This document shows positions 8,313 through 17,538 of a stretch of 64,000 nt of DNA, one piece after another. The translations under genes and the position numbers were made by a program. The notes below the pieces were generated by a model. It was not told the DNA's origin. It was given only the letters and a program-made list of their open reading frames with translations, and did not search any database. This stretch comes from Mastigocoleus testarum BC008 (GTDB taxonomy: Bacteria; Cyanobacteriota; Cyanobacteriia; Cyanobacteriales; Nostocaceae). The stretch spans positions 1 to 64,000 of the forward strand of contig NZ_LMTZ01000109.1 in the NCBI RefSeq assembly GCF_001456025.1, in the 5' to 3' direction. Numbering within the stretch: the stretch's first letter is position 1; every line of letters starts with the position of its first letter.

Positions 8313-8987
8313 ATGTTGAAATTTTACTACAACCCCCTTTCACCGATGTCGCGTCGGGTATGGCGAGGTTTACTCGAAAAAGAGATTCCCTTTGAACCTA
8401 TTTTGGTGGAATTAAATGGGGATCATCTACAACCAGATTATTTAGCTATTAACCCTTTTCATCACGTACCAGTAATTATTGATGATGGTTTGCGAATACT
8501 AGAATCTATAGCCATTTTGGAATATTTGGAACTTAAGTATCCTACACCAGCACTGTTACCAACAAATATTCAAGAAATAGCAACAGTAAGAATGGTGCAA
8601 ATGGTATCTACCAATGAATTGCTAGCAAAAGTCGTTTCTCTAATTTTTGAGGCTGAAGATTCCCCTCAATTTATTCAAGCAAGGGAGCACATAGACAAAG
8701 TCTTGGGTTTTCTAGTAAATACCTTGCAAAATAAACCTTATTTTGGTGGGGAACAATTAAGTTTGGCAGATATTGTTTTGGGAACAGATGTTTCTTTATT
8801 ACCTAAGTTAGGAGTTGATTTCTGTAATTATCCGACTCTAAATCGGTGGTTTGAAAGGCTAATGGAACGCCCTATATGGGAACAAACAAAACTTAGTGAT
8901 CGAGACTTTCAAGAATTTAAGCGTAGAGTACGAATTTTAGCAAAAATGCGGAAGCGTGAGTTAAGTCGAACAGGTAAAACAAATTAA
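8313..8987 (+). CDS. Glutathione S-transferase family protein
   Basis: A 224-residue two-domain GST. The thioredoxin-like N-terminal domain (about 1-77) has YYNPLSPMSRR, with a candidate catalytic Ser, then the cis-Pro segment HHVPVI and ES for glutathione binding. The all-helical C-terminal domain has GGEQLSLADI. It would conjugate or reduce electrophilic compounds with glutathione in the cytoplasm. A good GAGGAG ribosome site lies nine bases before the ATG. The next gene starts eight bases after its stop, so the two are co-transcribed. Confidence 0.9.
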   Translation: MLKFYYNPLSPMSRRVWRGLLEKEIPFEPILVELNGDHLQPDYLAINPFHHVPVIIDDGLRILESIAILEYLELKYPTPALLPTNIQEIATVRMVQMVSTNELLAKVVSLIFEAEDSPQFIQAREHIDKVLGFLVNTLQNKPYFGGEQLSLADIVLGTDVSLLPKLGVDFCNYPTLNRWFERLMERPIWEQTKLSDRDFQEFKRRVRILAKMRKRELSRTGKTN

Positions 8988-8995
8988 CCGGATCT

Positions 8996-9937
8996 ATGAC
9001 AAATAAATTATTAGCAATAGCTTGTGCATCGGGTAGTTTCAAAGGTGCTTTCGCTCACGGTGTATTGAGTGCTTTGGAAGCTAATGGGATCTTTGCAAAT
9101 GCTTATGCTGCAGCATCTTCATCTGTAATACCTTCCGCTTGGGCTGTTTTAAAGAAAGCTAGCGAACTAGGGGTCGATTATTGGCTCGCAGGTTTACAAG
9201 CTCTAGGACAACCAGATATGGGAATTAGTCAGGTAGTAAAAGGGGGAATCAATAATTTTAGTCCCCCGAAAGAAGAGTTATTTGCGCCAGAAACACCAGC
9301 CTATTTTGTTGCTGTGAGTGCGGTTACTACTCCCGAAGCTGCGAAAGAAACTCAAGGTGAAAAATTTAGACGTTTAGGACGACGTTTATTATTATCAGCA
9401 GCAAAAAAAGACCGTAGTTGGGTAGATGAAAACTTGCAAATGAAGATGTTTAGTAACAAGTCAAAAGATATTTTATTGCAAAATCAGAATCTTGTAACAG
9501 AAAGGATAGATAATTCCGGTGTAGATCCAAGGGATGTTTCTAAATTGAATGCAAACAACTTTGAGGAAGTTGCTTATGCAACCTCACGAATGCTTCATGA
9601 CTGGGACATTCCCGCTTGGATAGATGGAAAACCCTATATAGATGCTTCTTATACTTGTTTATGTCCCGCGATTGAAATGGTTGAAGCTGGGTACAAAAAA
9701 GTAATCGCCATAGCAAACGAACCGGGTACTCTATATCGAGATATGTTTCAGCTAGAGCAAATTCCTGGAAATTATCGAGGAGTTGATATCCACATTATCA
9801 AACCAGATGTGGACCCCAAAGAGTTTGGAGTTGATTTTACAGATGCAACTCCTGAAGGTTTGTCTGCGTTGTACAAACACGGACAAGAAATTTGCGAGCA
9901 GATGCTAGCAGAAGATATCAATTTTACAGCGATTTGA
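8996..9937 (+). CDS. Patatin-like phospholipase-related protein with altered nucleophile elbow
   Basis: The 313-residue protein resembles patatin-like acyl hydrolases. A Gly-rich oxyanion segment (ASGSFKGAFAHGVLSALE, residues 11-28) is followed by AASSSVIPSAWA, where Ser42 sits at the expected nucleophile position, and by IDGKPYIDASYT, where Asp216 would complete the Ser-Asp dyad. The classic G-x-S-x-G elbow is replaced by A-S-S-S-V and the DG(G/A) motif by D-A, so activity is uncertain. It is translationally close to the GST gene and may belong to the TetR-controlled set, perhaps acting on damaged lipids. Confidence 0.7.
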   Translation: MTNKLLAIACASGSFKGAFAHGVLSALEANGIFANAYAAASSSVIPSAWAVLKKASELGVDYWLAGLQALGQPDMGISQVVKGGINNFSPPKEELFAPETPAYFVAVSAVTTPEAAKETQGEKFRRLGRRLLLSAAKKDRSWVDENLQMKMFSNKSKDILLQNQNLVTERIDNSGVDPRDVSKLNANNFEEVAYATSRMLHDWDIPAWIDGKPYIDASYTCLCPAIEMVEAGYKKVIAIANEPGTLYRDMFQLEQIPGNYRGVDIHIIKPDVDPKEFGVDFTDATPEGLSALYKHGQEICEQMLAEDINFTAI

Positions 9938-9975
9938 GTGCGTAAACTTGAGAAACAAGTAAGGATAAAAAGTAT

Positions 9976-10025
9976 ACTTCTTACTTATTACTCCTTACTT
10001 CTTACTTATTACTCCTTACTTCTTA
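9976..10025. repeat. 21-bp tandem repeat, 2.4 copies
   Basis: ACTTCTTACTTATTACTCCTT occurs at 9976-9996 and 9997-10017, followed by a partial copy to 10025. It fills the gap between the convergent patatin-like and DUF4365 genes. Confidence 0.8.
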
Positions 10026-10031
10026 GTTCCT

Positions 10032-10517
10032 CTACTCATCCTCAGGTTCGACAAATTTCCATTTGATTTTATTTCTACTGCACTTAAACCAAAAATCATT
10101 GACTTCATTCCAAAGAACCCCCCGGTTTTGCATATCGATGGGGAAAATTGTTGGAAGACTGGACATCGAACCAAGCTCTTCTCCGTTCGCAGAAATCAGA
10201 TAACCAGTTTTTTCCTTTTCGTCAATACCGATAATGTAAGTAGGGGCTGGATATGAAGCTATACCCCGCATAGACTCTTGGGAAAATTTAACCTTCAAGC
10301 GATTTTGTTTTTTTGTACAACCTTGTGTTGTAGATTTAACTTGCACAAAAAAGTAAGGTGCTGATTGTCCTGCCCCTACCAACTCCACAATATAATCAAC
10401 GTAGGGCAATTTATCATCCAAGTATCTTGGTTTAAAAATAGCACCTTTATCAGAGTGAGATTCCGTCATTAAAGCGACGAAGATTTCTTCACCTTTTTCT
10501 CCCAATCTATCTTTCAT
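10032..10517 (-). CDS. DUF4365 domain protein, PD-(D/E)xK-like
   Basis: A 161-residue protein with the DUF4365 layout. An N-terminal helix has GEKGEEIFVALM, a central strand has DYIVEL (Asp41, Glu45), and FFVQVKST (Gln59, Lys61) follows. The D-x(n)-E/Q-x-K arrangement matches a PD-(D/E)xK nuclease-like fold, with Gln in place of the second acidic residue. Members occur alone or fused to other modules in bacteria and are suspected nucleases in defence or repair; no function is proven for this one. It is a single gene, and the three flanking CDS show no defence partner. Confidence 0.75.
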   Translation of the reverse strand: MKDRLGEKGEEIFVALMTESHSDKGAIFKPRYLDDKLPYVDYIVELVGAGQSAPYFFVQVKSTTQGCTKKQNRLKVKFSQESMRGIASYPAPTYIIGIDEKEKTGYLISANGEELGSMSSLPTIFPIDMQNRGVLWNEVNDFWFKCSRNKIKWKFVEPEDE

Positions 10518-10890
10518 CTAAAATATTCCCAAGCAAATCCTAAATTTTACTTAACTGTTTGACATATCTTCCCATAAGTATAGGGTAAGCAACATGTATT
10601 ACCCAAAATACTAATATATTTTCGGATAAGATTTGGTATATATCCTTAAAGCTTGTGCAAACACATACCCAAATTTATAACGCAAACCTGTAACAGGTGT
10701 GTTAATTAATTGTTTTTCCTAGAGAGGTAGTATTATAAGCACCAAAACAAAACTAGAGAATTGCTGTTAGCACAAGTTTATCCGGAGGAAATTATATCGT
10801 GTCTGGGCAAACTAACAAATAATATTTTTGTATTATCTAGGCTAACAGCAATCTCAAAATCGTTTATTTTTGCTCAAAAAGCATGGAAGC
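10518..10890. other. Spacer with long inverted repeat
   Basis: No supported gene. A 78-codon frame at 10761-10997 runs into the acs gene antisense and starts with TTG, so it is rejected. The spacer holds the DUF4365 promoter, a small ACCTGT-A-ACAGGT palindrome near 10686, and the inverted repeat annotated at 10756-10855. Confidence 0.5.
10756..10855. repeat. 12-bp inverted repeat flanking 69 bases
   Basis: ATTGCTGTTAGC at 10760-10771 is exactly inverted as GCTAACAGCAAT at 10841-10852. Beyond it, GAG and CTC also pair after a one-base bulge. It lies just past the acs stop codon. It may be a small MITE-like element or part of the acs transcript end; no target duplication is clear. Confidence 0.55.
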
Positions 10891-12861
10891 TCAAGCACCT
10901 CCTCTCAACTTATCCAGCACACTTCTATCCTCCAATGTTGAAGTATCACCAGATACCTCTTGTCCTGCTGCTAGATTGCGTAATAAGCGCCTCATGATTT
11001 TACCAGAACGAGTTTTTGGCAAAGCATCAGTAAAACGAATGTCTCCAGGACGAGCGATCGCACCTATTTCTTCAGTAACATGTTTTCTAAGTTCTTTAGT
11101 TAAGTCATCACCAGCATCATGTCCGCCTTCCAATGTTACAAAGGCAACTATATCTTCACCTTTGATTTCATCTGGCTTGCCAACAACAGCAGCTTCTGCA
11201 ACTGCGGGATGAGAAACTAAAGCTGATTCTACTTCCATAGTCCCTAGGCGATGACCGGATACATTAATTACATCATCAACCCTACCCATGACCCAGAAGT
11301 AACCATCTTCATCTTTGCGAGCACCATCACCAGCAAAATATAGGTAATTTCCATCTTTAGGAGCAATATGTTCCCAATAGGTGCGGCGGAAGCGTTCGGG
11401 GTCACCATATACTGTGCGCATCATACCTGGCCAAGGGTGACGTACTATCAAGTAACCACCTTCATTCTCAGGAACGGGATTTCCGTCTAAGTCTACAATG
11501 TCTGCAAGAATGCCAGGGAAGGGACGAGTAGCCGAACCAGGTTTAGTAGAAATTGCCCCAGGTAATGGTGTAATCATTACTCCACCAGTTTCAGTTTGCC
11601 ACCAAGTATCGACTATTGGACAACGTTCCCCACCAATGACTTTGTGATACCACATCCAAGCTTCTGGATTAATTGGCTCGCCGACGGTTCCCAGTAAACG
11701 CAAAGAGGAAAGATTCCGAGACTTGGGATGACTGTCGCCCATTTTGATAAAAGCACGAATTGCTGTTGGTGCAGTATAAAAAACCGTTACACCATATTTT
11801 TCTACTACATCCCAAAAGCAACCCGGATTGGATTTGCGGGGGGCACCTTCGTACATTAAGGTTGTTGCGCCGTTGGAAAGAGGTCCATAAACAATGTAAC
11901 TGTGACCAGTAATCCAACCGACATCCGCAGTACACCAATATACATCAGTGTCTTGCAAATCGAAAATCCATTTGGTGGTCATATGGGTGTAGAGATTATA
12001 ACCACCTGTAGTGTGAACAACTCCCTTCGGTTTACCAGTACTACCGCTAGTGTAAAGAATAAATAACATATCTTCACTATCCATCGGTTCGGCTGGACAA
12101 TTGGCTGAGGCATTAGGTTCTAAATTATGCCACCAATGGTCGCGTCCGGTTTTCATACTTACTTGTTGACGCGTTCGCTGTACCACCAAAACATTTTCTA
12201 CGCTCGGGGCTGCATTGTTTTCCAAAGCCTTATCAACTTGAGGCTTAAGGGGAACTATTGCATCTTTGCGGAAACCACCATCAGCGGTAATTACCACTTT
12301 TGCTTGAGCGTCGTTGAGTCTATCCCGCAAAGCTTCGGCACTAAAACCACCAAATACCACACTATGTGGCGCGCCGATTCTGGCACAGGCTAGCATTGCA
12401 ATGGCTGCTTCGGGAATCATCGGCATATATATACCGACTGTGTCACCTTTGCTGACACCCAACTGCTTGAGGACGTTAGCAAATTTACACACTTCTCGAT
12501 GTAATTGGGCATAGGTTAAAGTTCGGGAGTCCCCTGGTTCGCCTTCCCAAATCAAAGCTGCTTTATTTTTGCGCCAAGTTGTCAGATGTCTGTCAAGGCA
12601 GTTGTAAGAAATATTAATCTTGCCATTAACAAACCATTTGGCAAAAGGTGGTTGCCAATCTAACACAGTATCCCACTTTTGAAACCAGTCTAACTCCTGT
12701 TGTGCAAGTTCAGCCCAAAAGGTTTGGGGGTCAGATTTTGCTTTTTCATAGAGTTGCTGGTAATCTTTGAGGCTTTTAATATGAGCATTTTGAGAAAATT
12801 CAGAACTGGGAGGAAAAATGCGCTTTTCGTGAAGAATTGATTCTATGTTTGCTTCAGACAT
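10891..12861 (-). CDS. acs: Acetyl-CoA synthetase (AMP-forming)
   Basis: A 656-residue enzyme, the normal length for the family. It activates acetate with ATP to acetyl-adenylate and then acetyl-CoA. Visible motifs are the ATP loop YTSGSTGKPKG, WWQTETGG, the adenylate-binding TVGEPINPEAW and the C-terminal PKTRSGKIMRR, whose Lys is the site acetylated in regulated family members. The N-terminus (KDYQQLYEKAKSDPQTFWAE) is also characteristic. It stands alone on the minus strand, about 370 bases from the DUF4365 gene. Confidence 0.97.
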   Translation of the reverse strand: MSEANIESILHEKRIFPPSSEFSQNAHIKSLKDYQQLYEKAKSDPQTFWAELAQQELDWFQKWDTVLDWQPPFAKWFVNGKINISYNCLDRHLTTWRKNKAALIWEGEPGDSRTLTYAQLHREVCKFANVLKQLGVSKGDTVGIYMPMIPEAAIAMLACARIGAPHSVVFGGFSAEALRDRLNDAQAKVVITADGGFRKDAIVPLKPQVDKALENNAAPSVENVLVVQRTRQQVSMKTGRDHWWHNLEPNASANCPAEPMDSEDMLFILYTSGSTGKPKGVVHTTGGYNLYTHMTTKWIFDLQDTDVYWCTADVGWITGHSYIVYGPLSNGATTLMYEGAPRKSNPGCFWDVVEKYGVTVFYTAPTAIRAFIKMGDSHPKSRNLSSLRLLGTVGEPINPEAWMWYHKVIGGERCPIVDTWWQTETGGVMITPLPGAISTKPGSATRPFPGILADIVDLDGNPVPENEGGYLIVRHPWPGMMRTVYGDPERFRRTYWEHIAPKDGNYLYFAGDGARKDEDGYFWVMGRVDDVINVSGHRLGTMEVESALVSHPAVAEAAVVGKPDEIKGEDIVAFVTLEGGHDAGDDLTKELRKHVTEEIGAIARPGDIRFTDALPKTRSGKIMRRLLRNLAAGQEVSGDTSTLEDRSVLDKLRGGA

Positions 12862-13350
12862 AATGATAATAGTTAGTCCCTATTGTTACTGAACACTATT
12901 TTTAACGGATATTGGTCAGAATCAAAAAATATTTAGATTCTTGTTAAGCATAGAAATTTTTAAACTATGTATCTTTGGCGCATAATAACAATCCATTTAC
13001 AAAATACAAAGTGAAGCAACACACAAAGATACAAAGCGATAATTAAGTTAGCAATGGTACTGCCTTAAATTTTTGTAGACCAATATGGTCAGATTAGGGG
13101 ATAAATTTAAAAATAATGATTTGGTTGTAATTTTTGGACGATGCGTTACGGCGCTTCTAGAAAAGTAACGAAAAAAATGTATTCTTGTCCGCTTAACACA
13201 CCCTACACCTGAATTTTTATTTTGACTTTTGACTTATTTCCTACGGACACGCTAGAGCCTGCGGCGACGGCAGATCCGCAGGTAACGTAGTTATAGCCTC
13301 TAGCTGCGCTACCTACGGTACGCTAATGACTTTTGACTTTTGACTTAATA
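12862..13350. other. Spacer with repeat cluster, no gene
   Basis: This 489-base gap between two minus-strand genes contains the acs promoter side and, nearer the kinase-WD40 gene, a repeat cluster (annotated separately). A GACCA-ATA-TGGTC palindrome at 13078-13090 is also present. No protein-like frame was found. Confidence 0.5.
13220..13346. repeat. Heptamer repeats flanking a GC-rich hairpin block
   Basis: TGACTTT-type heptamers occur on both sides (13220-13235 and 13327-13346). Between them lies a GC-rich block with nested inverted repeats: CCTGCGG/CCGCAGG at 13258-13264 and 13276-13282, and CTAGAG/CTCTAG outside them. CTACGG occurs at both edges. This looks like a palindromic intergenic repeat inserted in a short tandem repeat, a common arrangement in Nostocales. 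Confidence 0.65.
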
Positions 13351-15279
13351 TCAACTTCTTTCCCAGATTTTAATCGTTGCATCATCGCTACCACTTACGA
13401 TTGTTCGTCCACCCCGACCCCACGCAACTGATCGCACGTAATTATCATGACCCACTAAACAAGCAATTTCTTTACCCGAGCTTACTAACCAAATTTTAAT
13501 AGTATTGTCCCAACTACCACTCGCAAGTAATTGTCCGTCTGGGCTCCATGCTAATGACCAAACTGAATCAAAGTGACCTTCAAGTGTATGAATTTCTCTA
13601 CCTGTACTAATATCCCAAATTTTAATAGTATTGTCGCTACTACCGCTTGCAAGTAATTGTCCGTTAGGGCTAAAAGCTACGGTGTTAACAAACAAGGAAT
13701 GACCTTGAAGTGTAGAAACTTCTCTACCAGAATTTATTTCCCATAATTTAATTGTAAAGTCAGCCCCGCCACTTGCAAGCAAAAGCCCAAACCCATTGGG
13801 GAAGTTGACCGGAAATGGACTCCATGCAACTGACCAAACTGATTCAGAGTGACCTCTGAAGGTAGTAACTTCTCTACCAGAATTTATTTCCCATAATTTA
13901 ATTGTAAAGTCTGCACTACCACTTGCTAATAATTTGCCATTGGGACTAAAATTAACTGAATTGACGCTATTTGTATGACCCTTTAGAGTACGAATTTCCT
14001 TACCAGAATTTACTTGCCATAATTTAATTGTTTCATCCCAACTCGCACTAGCAAGTACTTCACCATTGTAGTTGAATGCTACTTGATGGATTAAACTGGA
14101 ATGACCAAAAAACCACTTTCCAAAACTTCGTAATAATTGACCGGTTCCTAGATCCCATAGTTTGATTGTTTTATCGCTACTACCACTGGCTATAGCATTT
14201 AAAAATCCCTTTGATGATTGCAGACTTACTGGAGTAATAGCAACACTATGAACTTGACCTCCATGACCCCCAAGAGTATGTATGCATTGCCATATATTAA
14301 ATTCTACATTTGCGGAACTTGCAGAACTAACTCCATGCCCAAAGGATAATGGGGGTGATTGATGAGAAGACGATCGGTCGTCGGTATTAATGGGAACTTG
14401 AGAAGATTCATCGGGAGTAATAATTCTTGTAGGAGTGACTGCTGGTAGCCCCGGATCGCCATCAGTATCTAATAGATTTAACCATTCTTGTACGGAATGG
14501 GGGCGATAATTAGCTTTCAAAGCCATTCCGCGCATAACTGCTTGATTTACTTTGTCGCTAATATTGGGGTTTATGCTTTGTGGCGGTTGCAATGGAATAT
14601 GACGGCGATCATCGGCACTAGTGGGCATCACCCCGGTCAGCAAATTATAAAGTGTAGCAGCCAAGGCATAAACATCAATATATTCTCCCCTTGCTGCTTC
14701 TAACTGATATTGTTCGGGTGGGGCAAAGCCAGGAGTACGATAAACAGTATGTCTTTGAACTACATTTGGAACAAAATCTCTGGCGATTCCAAAATCAATT
14801 AATACTGCTTCGGGTTTACCTCGACGCAACATTATGTTGCGGGGTTTAATGTCGCGATGTAATAAACCCTTACGATGAACAACTGTTAGTGCATCACCAA
14901 TTTGGCGGATATATAATAATGCTTCAGACTCTGAGAGTGCTCCAGTTTTTTGTATGTAACGTCCTAAATCTTCGCCTTCAATATATTCCATTACCATGCA
15001 AGGCAAATCTCCATCATCAAAAATGTTTTCGATTTGCACCACGTGGGGGTGGCGACACACAGCAAGCCGCACCGCTTCATCACGAAAATCTTGGCGTAAT
15101 TTTTTTTGCTGGGTTTTCCATTGAGGATCCCTGAGAACTTCTTGTCTGAGGGTTTTTATTACCCTTGGTTGATTTTCTTCATTAACCGCAAGATAGGTAA
15201 TCCCAATCCCCCCTTCGCCTAGCTTTCTGACGATAGTGTAACGTTCTCCAAATAATTTTTTTCCTGCACTCCAGACCAT
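13351..15279 (-). CDS. Ser/Thr protein kinase with C-terminal WD40 propeller
   Basis: The 642-residue product starts MVWSAGKKLFGERYTI, the usual opening of cyanobacterial kinase-WD40 proteins; an upstream in-frame ATG would add 16 residues. The kinase domain (about 14-280) has GEGGIGITYLA (Gly loop), VIKTL (Lys), HRDIKPRNIML (catalytic loop) and LIDFGIARD (DFG). A Ser/Pro-rich linker leads to seven GH-x(n)-WD-type repeats (for example LKGHTNSVNSVNFSP), enough for a full propeller. It is predicted to be a cytoplasmic signalling kinase that binds partners through the propeller. No target is evident, and no transmembrane segment is seen. Confidence 0.92.
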   Translation of the reverse strand: MVWSAGKKLFGERYTIVRKLGEGGIGITYLAVNEENQPRVIKTLRQEVLRDPQWKTQQKKLRQDFRDEAVRLAVCRHPHVVQIENIFDDGDLPCMVMEYIEGEDLGRYIQKTGALSESEALLYIRQIGDALTVVHRKGLLHRDIKPRNIMLRRGKPEAVLIDFGIARDFVPNVVQRHTVYRTPGFAPPEQYQLEAARGEYIDVYALAATLYNLLTGVMPTSADDRRHIPLQPPQSINPNISDKVNQAVMRGMALKANYRPHSVQEWLNLLDTDGDPGLPAVTPTRIITPDESSQVPINTDDRSSSHQSPPLSFGHGVSSASSANVEFNIWQCIHTLGGHGGQVHSVAITPVSLQSSKGFLNAIASGSSDKTIKLWDLGTGQLLRSFGKWFFGHSSLIHQVAFNYNGEVLASASWDETIKLWQVNSGKEIRTLKGHTNSVNSVNFSPNGKLLASGSADFTIKLWEINSGREVTTFRGHSESVWSVAWSPFPVNFPNGFGLLLASGGADFTIKLWEINSGREVSTLQGHSLFVNTVAFSPNGQLLASGSSDNTIKIWDISTGREIHTLEGHFDSVWSLAWSPDGQLLASGSWDNTIKIWLVSSGKEIACLVGHDNYVRSVAWGRGGRTIVSGSDDATIKIWERS

Positions 15280-16515
15280 TAGTATAAATTTTGATTTGCT
15301 GGTATTTATTTTTTCATACAATTTCAAGCTTTATAGGTAGAATATAACTTGTAACTCCAGCTATATTTTAATTATTATCCGCTTGGTTTAAGGGAAGTTA
15401 TTGATCTTTCCTTAAACTTAGATGACAAATTGTCTGAGAAATAACCCGAGATATATCAAGTTTCATAGTAGACTTAAGTATAGTTTTTTTGCGATTAGGG
15501 AATAAGTTTACCAGGAGACACTATTTATTAAGTATTGGCAAATATAAACAAGTGTATTAGGTGACTCAGTATTTTATTGATTGTTTCAGAATATTTCAGA
15601 ATAATTCTCTCAGAGCATGCATCAAGGCTAATTAAGCCTCTGTAATTGCCAGCTAATACTTGAACGCATAAATTTTGGACACACAAGTTATAGCATGGCT
15701 CATTATTATGCTGTTCCTCAGAGGAAAACAGTAATCCTTGAGTGTCAGAGCCTATAATTTAGTTCTACAAACCAACTACAAACAAATTTATTTGTAATTG
15801 GTGTAGGCAAACCTGATATTAGCAGCTGTTAAAAATTATTGAAATTCTGTGGACACCATAACATTTTCATCGATGGAAATGCTTGCTAATACATTTCTAC
15901 AAATCCATGCCTGATGTCAGGGGATGGTAAAAATTAATGGGTTTAAGTGCCTATATAAAATACTCAGATTTTGGCAAATTCCAGAGTAGAAACTTTTAGT
16001 TGCAAGCGATAGCTTTACTTTTGTTCTTTTCTCTAAAATTTTAATGAAAAATATTAATACTCTAAGCAAAGTATGATAGGTTTTCCTTGTTTATAGTTTT
16101 TTCATTTCTATATATATCAAAACACTAAGCAAATAAATTACAAATTTAGATGGTTTGTAAAGATAATATTTATTTTTGACTTCAGTATTTTTCAGTTTGA
16201 TTGGTTATAACTCTTTAAAACTCAGCCATAACTGTTTGCAAAATTATGAATTAAGTTTGATATTTTATGTTTGATATTTTGGAATTTTGAGTTTAATTTA
16301 GGAATAGTTTGAGTTTATAGGAATGAAATTAATAAAAGATTCTAAATATAACTCCGTAGTATAAAACTTTGTGTAAAATTTAGATATAGCCTTTGGAATT
16401 AAATAGTATTATTTCTACTAGATACTATATTGCCTATAATTATTGACTGTTACCAACGACTACTCAGCAACAATTGAAATTAACCAATATATCTTACAAA
16501 GAATGATTGAAGATA
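15280..16515. other. Long AT-rich divergent spacer
   Basis: About 1.2 kb between the divergent kinase-WD40 and haem-receptor genes. No protein-like frame is seen. Small palindromes occur (a CTGTT/AACAG hairpin near 15711-15731 and CCTGA-TG-TCAGG near 15909), but nothing that I can assign. It must hold both promoters and possibly an unrecognised small RNA. Confidence 0.45.
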
Positions 16516-17484
16516 ATGTTTAAAAATCTTAAATTAAAACAAAAATTCACCATGATTTTACTCGTCATTCTTATTGTCGGGTTAAGTTTTTGTGGGTTAT
16601 CTTTGTCACTAATTCTCAGACAAAATGCTGAGAGGGAAATTGCTTCAACAGGTCTTTTACTGATGGAGACAATGACATCAGTACGCCAATATACTAATGA
16701 ACAAATCAAGCCTGAATTAAATGAACAGTTAGAAAGAGAATTTCTGCCTCAAGTTATTCCTGCTTACTCTGCTACTGAAGTATTCAATAATCTACGAAGT
16801 AAAGAGAAATATGGGCAATATTTTTATAAGGAAGCAACCTTAAATCCTACAAATCCTCGGGATAAAGCAGATGATTTTGAAACAGAAATTGTTGAGAAAT
16901 TTAGGAACAACACAAAATTAAAAGAGTGGCAAGGATTTCGTTCCGAACCAGCAGTTGACATGTTCTATATTGCTCGTCCTTTACAGATAACAGAACCAAG
17001 TTGCTTGGAGTGTCACGATACTCCTGAAAGGGCACCAAAAACTCAAATAAAAAACTATGGTCCTGTAGGTGGTTTCGGTTGGAAATTAAATGAAATTGTG
17101 GGAGCCCAAATTATCTCTGTTCCTGCAAGTGCAGTAATTCAGAAGGCAAATCAATATTCGTTTCTAATTGTAGGAATTGTTTCTATTGTTTTCGTTGCCA
17201 TTATTCTTTTAGTAAATCTGTTACTAAATAGACAAATAGTCCGACCTTTAAAACGAATAACTCGAGTTGCAGAAGAAGTTAGTACCGGACATATGGACGT
17301 TGATTTTGAGCAGTTATCAAATGACGAGATTGGTAACTTAGCTAAAGCTTTCAAACGTATGAAATTAAGTCTGGAAATGGCAATGAGAAGACTTAAGCGC
17401 CCACCAGGAAATACTAACACTGGTAATCCTAGTAACTATGGTAACTCTGGTAATTCTGGTAACTATGGTAATTCTGGCTATTAG
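16516..17484 (+). CDS. c-type haem receptor (Tll0287-like) with HAMP domain
   Basis: A 322-residue membrane protein. TM1 is at about 12-34, followed by a periplasmic Tll0287-like domain (DUF3365) carrying one haem-attachment motif, CLECH, at residues 163-167. TM2 is at about 215-237 and a HAMP linker at about 238-290. The chain then ends in a Gly/Asn/Ser/Tyr tail built of GNSGNY-type repeats. Related proteins usually continue into a histidine kinase or cyclase; here no output domain is present. It probably senses redox state or a gas and signals through a partner. The ATG at 16516 is preferred over a TTG nine bases upstream. The convergent Ser/Thr kinase is a possible but unproven partner. 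Confidence 0.85.
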   Translation: MFKNLKLKQKFTMILLVILIVGLSFCGLSLSLILRQNAEREIASTGLLLMETMTSVRQYTNEQIKPELNEQLEREFLPQVIPAYSATEVFNNLRSKEKYGQYFYKEATLNPTNPRDKADDFETEIVEKFRNNTKLKEWQGFRSEPAVDMFYIARPLQITEPSCLECHDTPERAPKTQIKNYGPVGGFGWKLNEIVGAQIISVPASAVIQKANQYSFLIVGIVSIVFVAIILLVNLLLNRQIVRPLKRITRVAEEVSTGHMDVDFEQLSNDEIGNLAKAFKRMKLSLEMAMRRLKRPPGNTNTGNPSNYGNSGNSGNYGNSGY

Positions 17485-17538
17485 CCATAACCGAATTACC
17501 TAATGCGAAGAATTTAGCAGAAAGCTTTAGCAAAAGAA

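Noticed and set aside
10761..11212. Plus-strand frames overlapping the acs 3' end
   Set aside because: Antisense to a certain gene; no independent support.
13078..13090. GACCA-ATA-TGGTC palindrome as a third TetR site
   Set aside because: The GACC and GGTC arms are five bases apart rather than four, and it lies far from the TetR genes.
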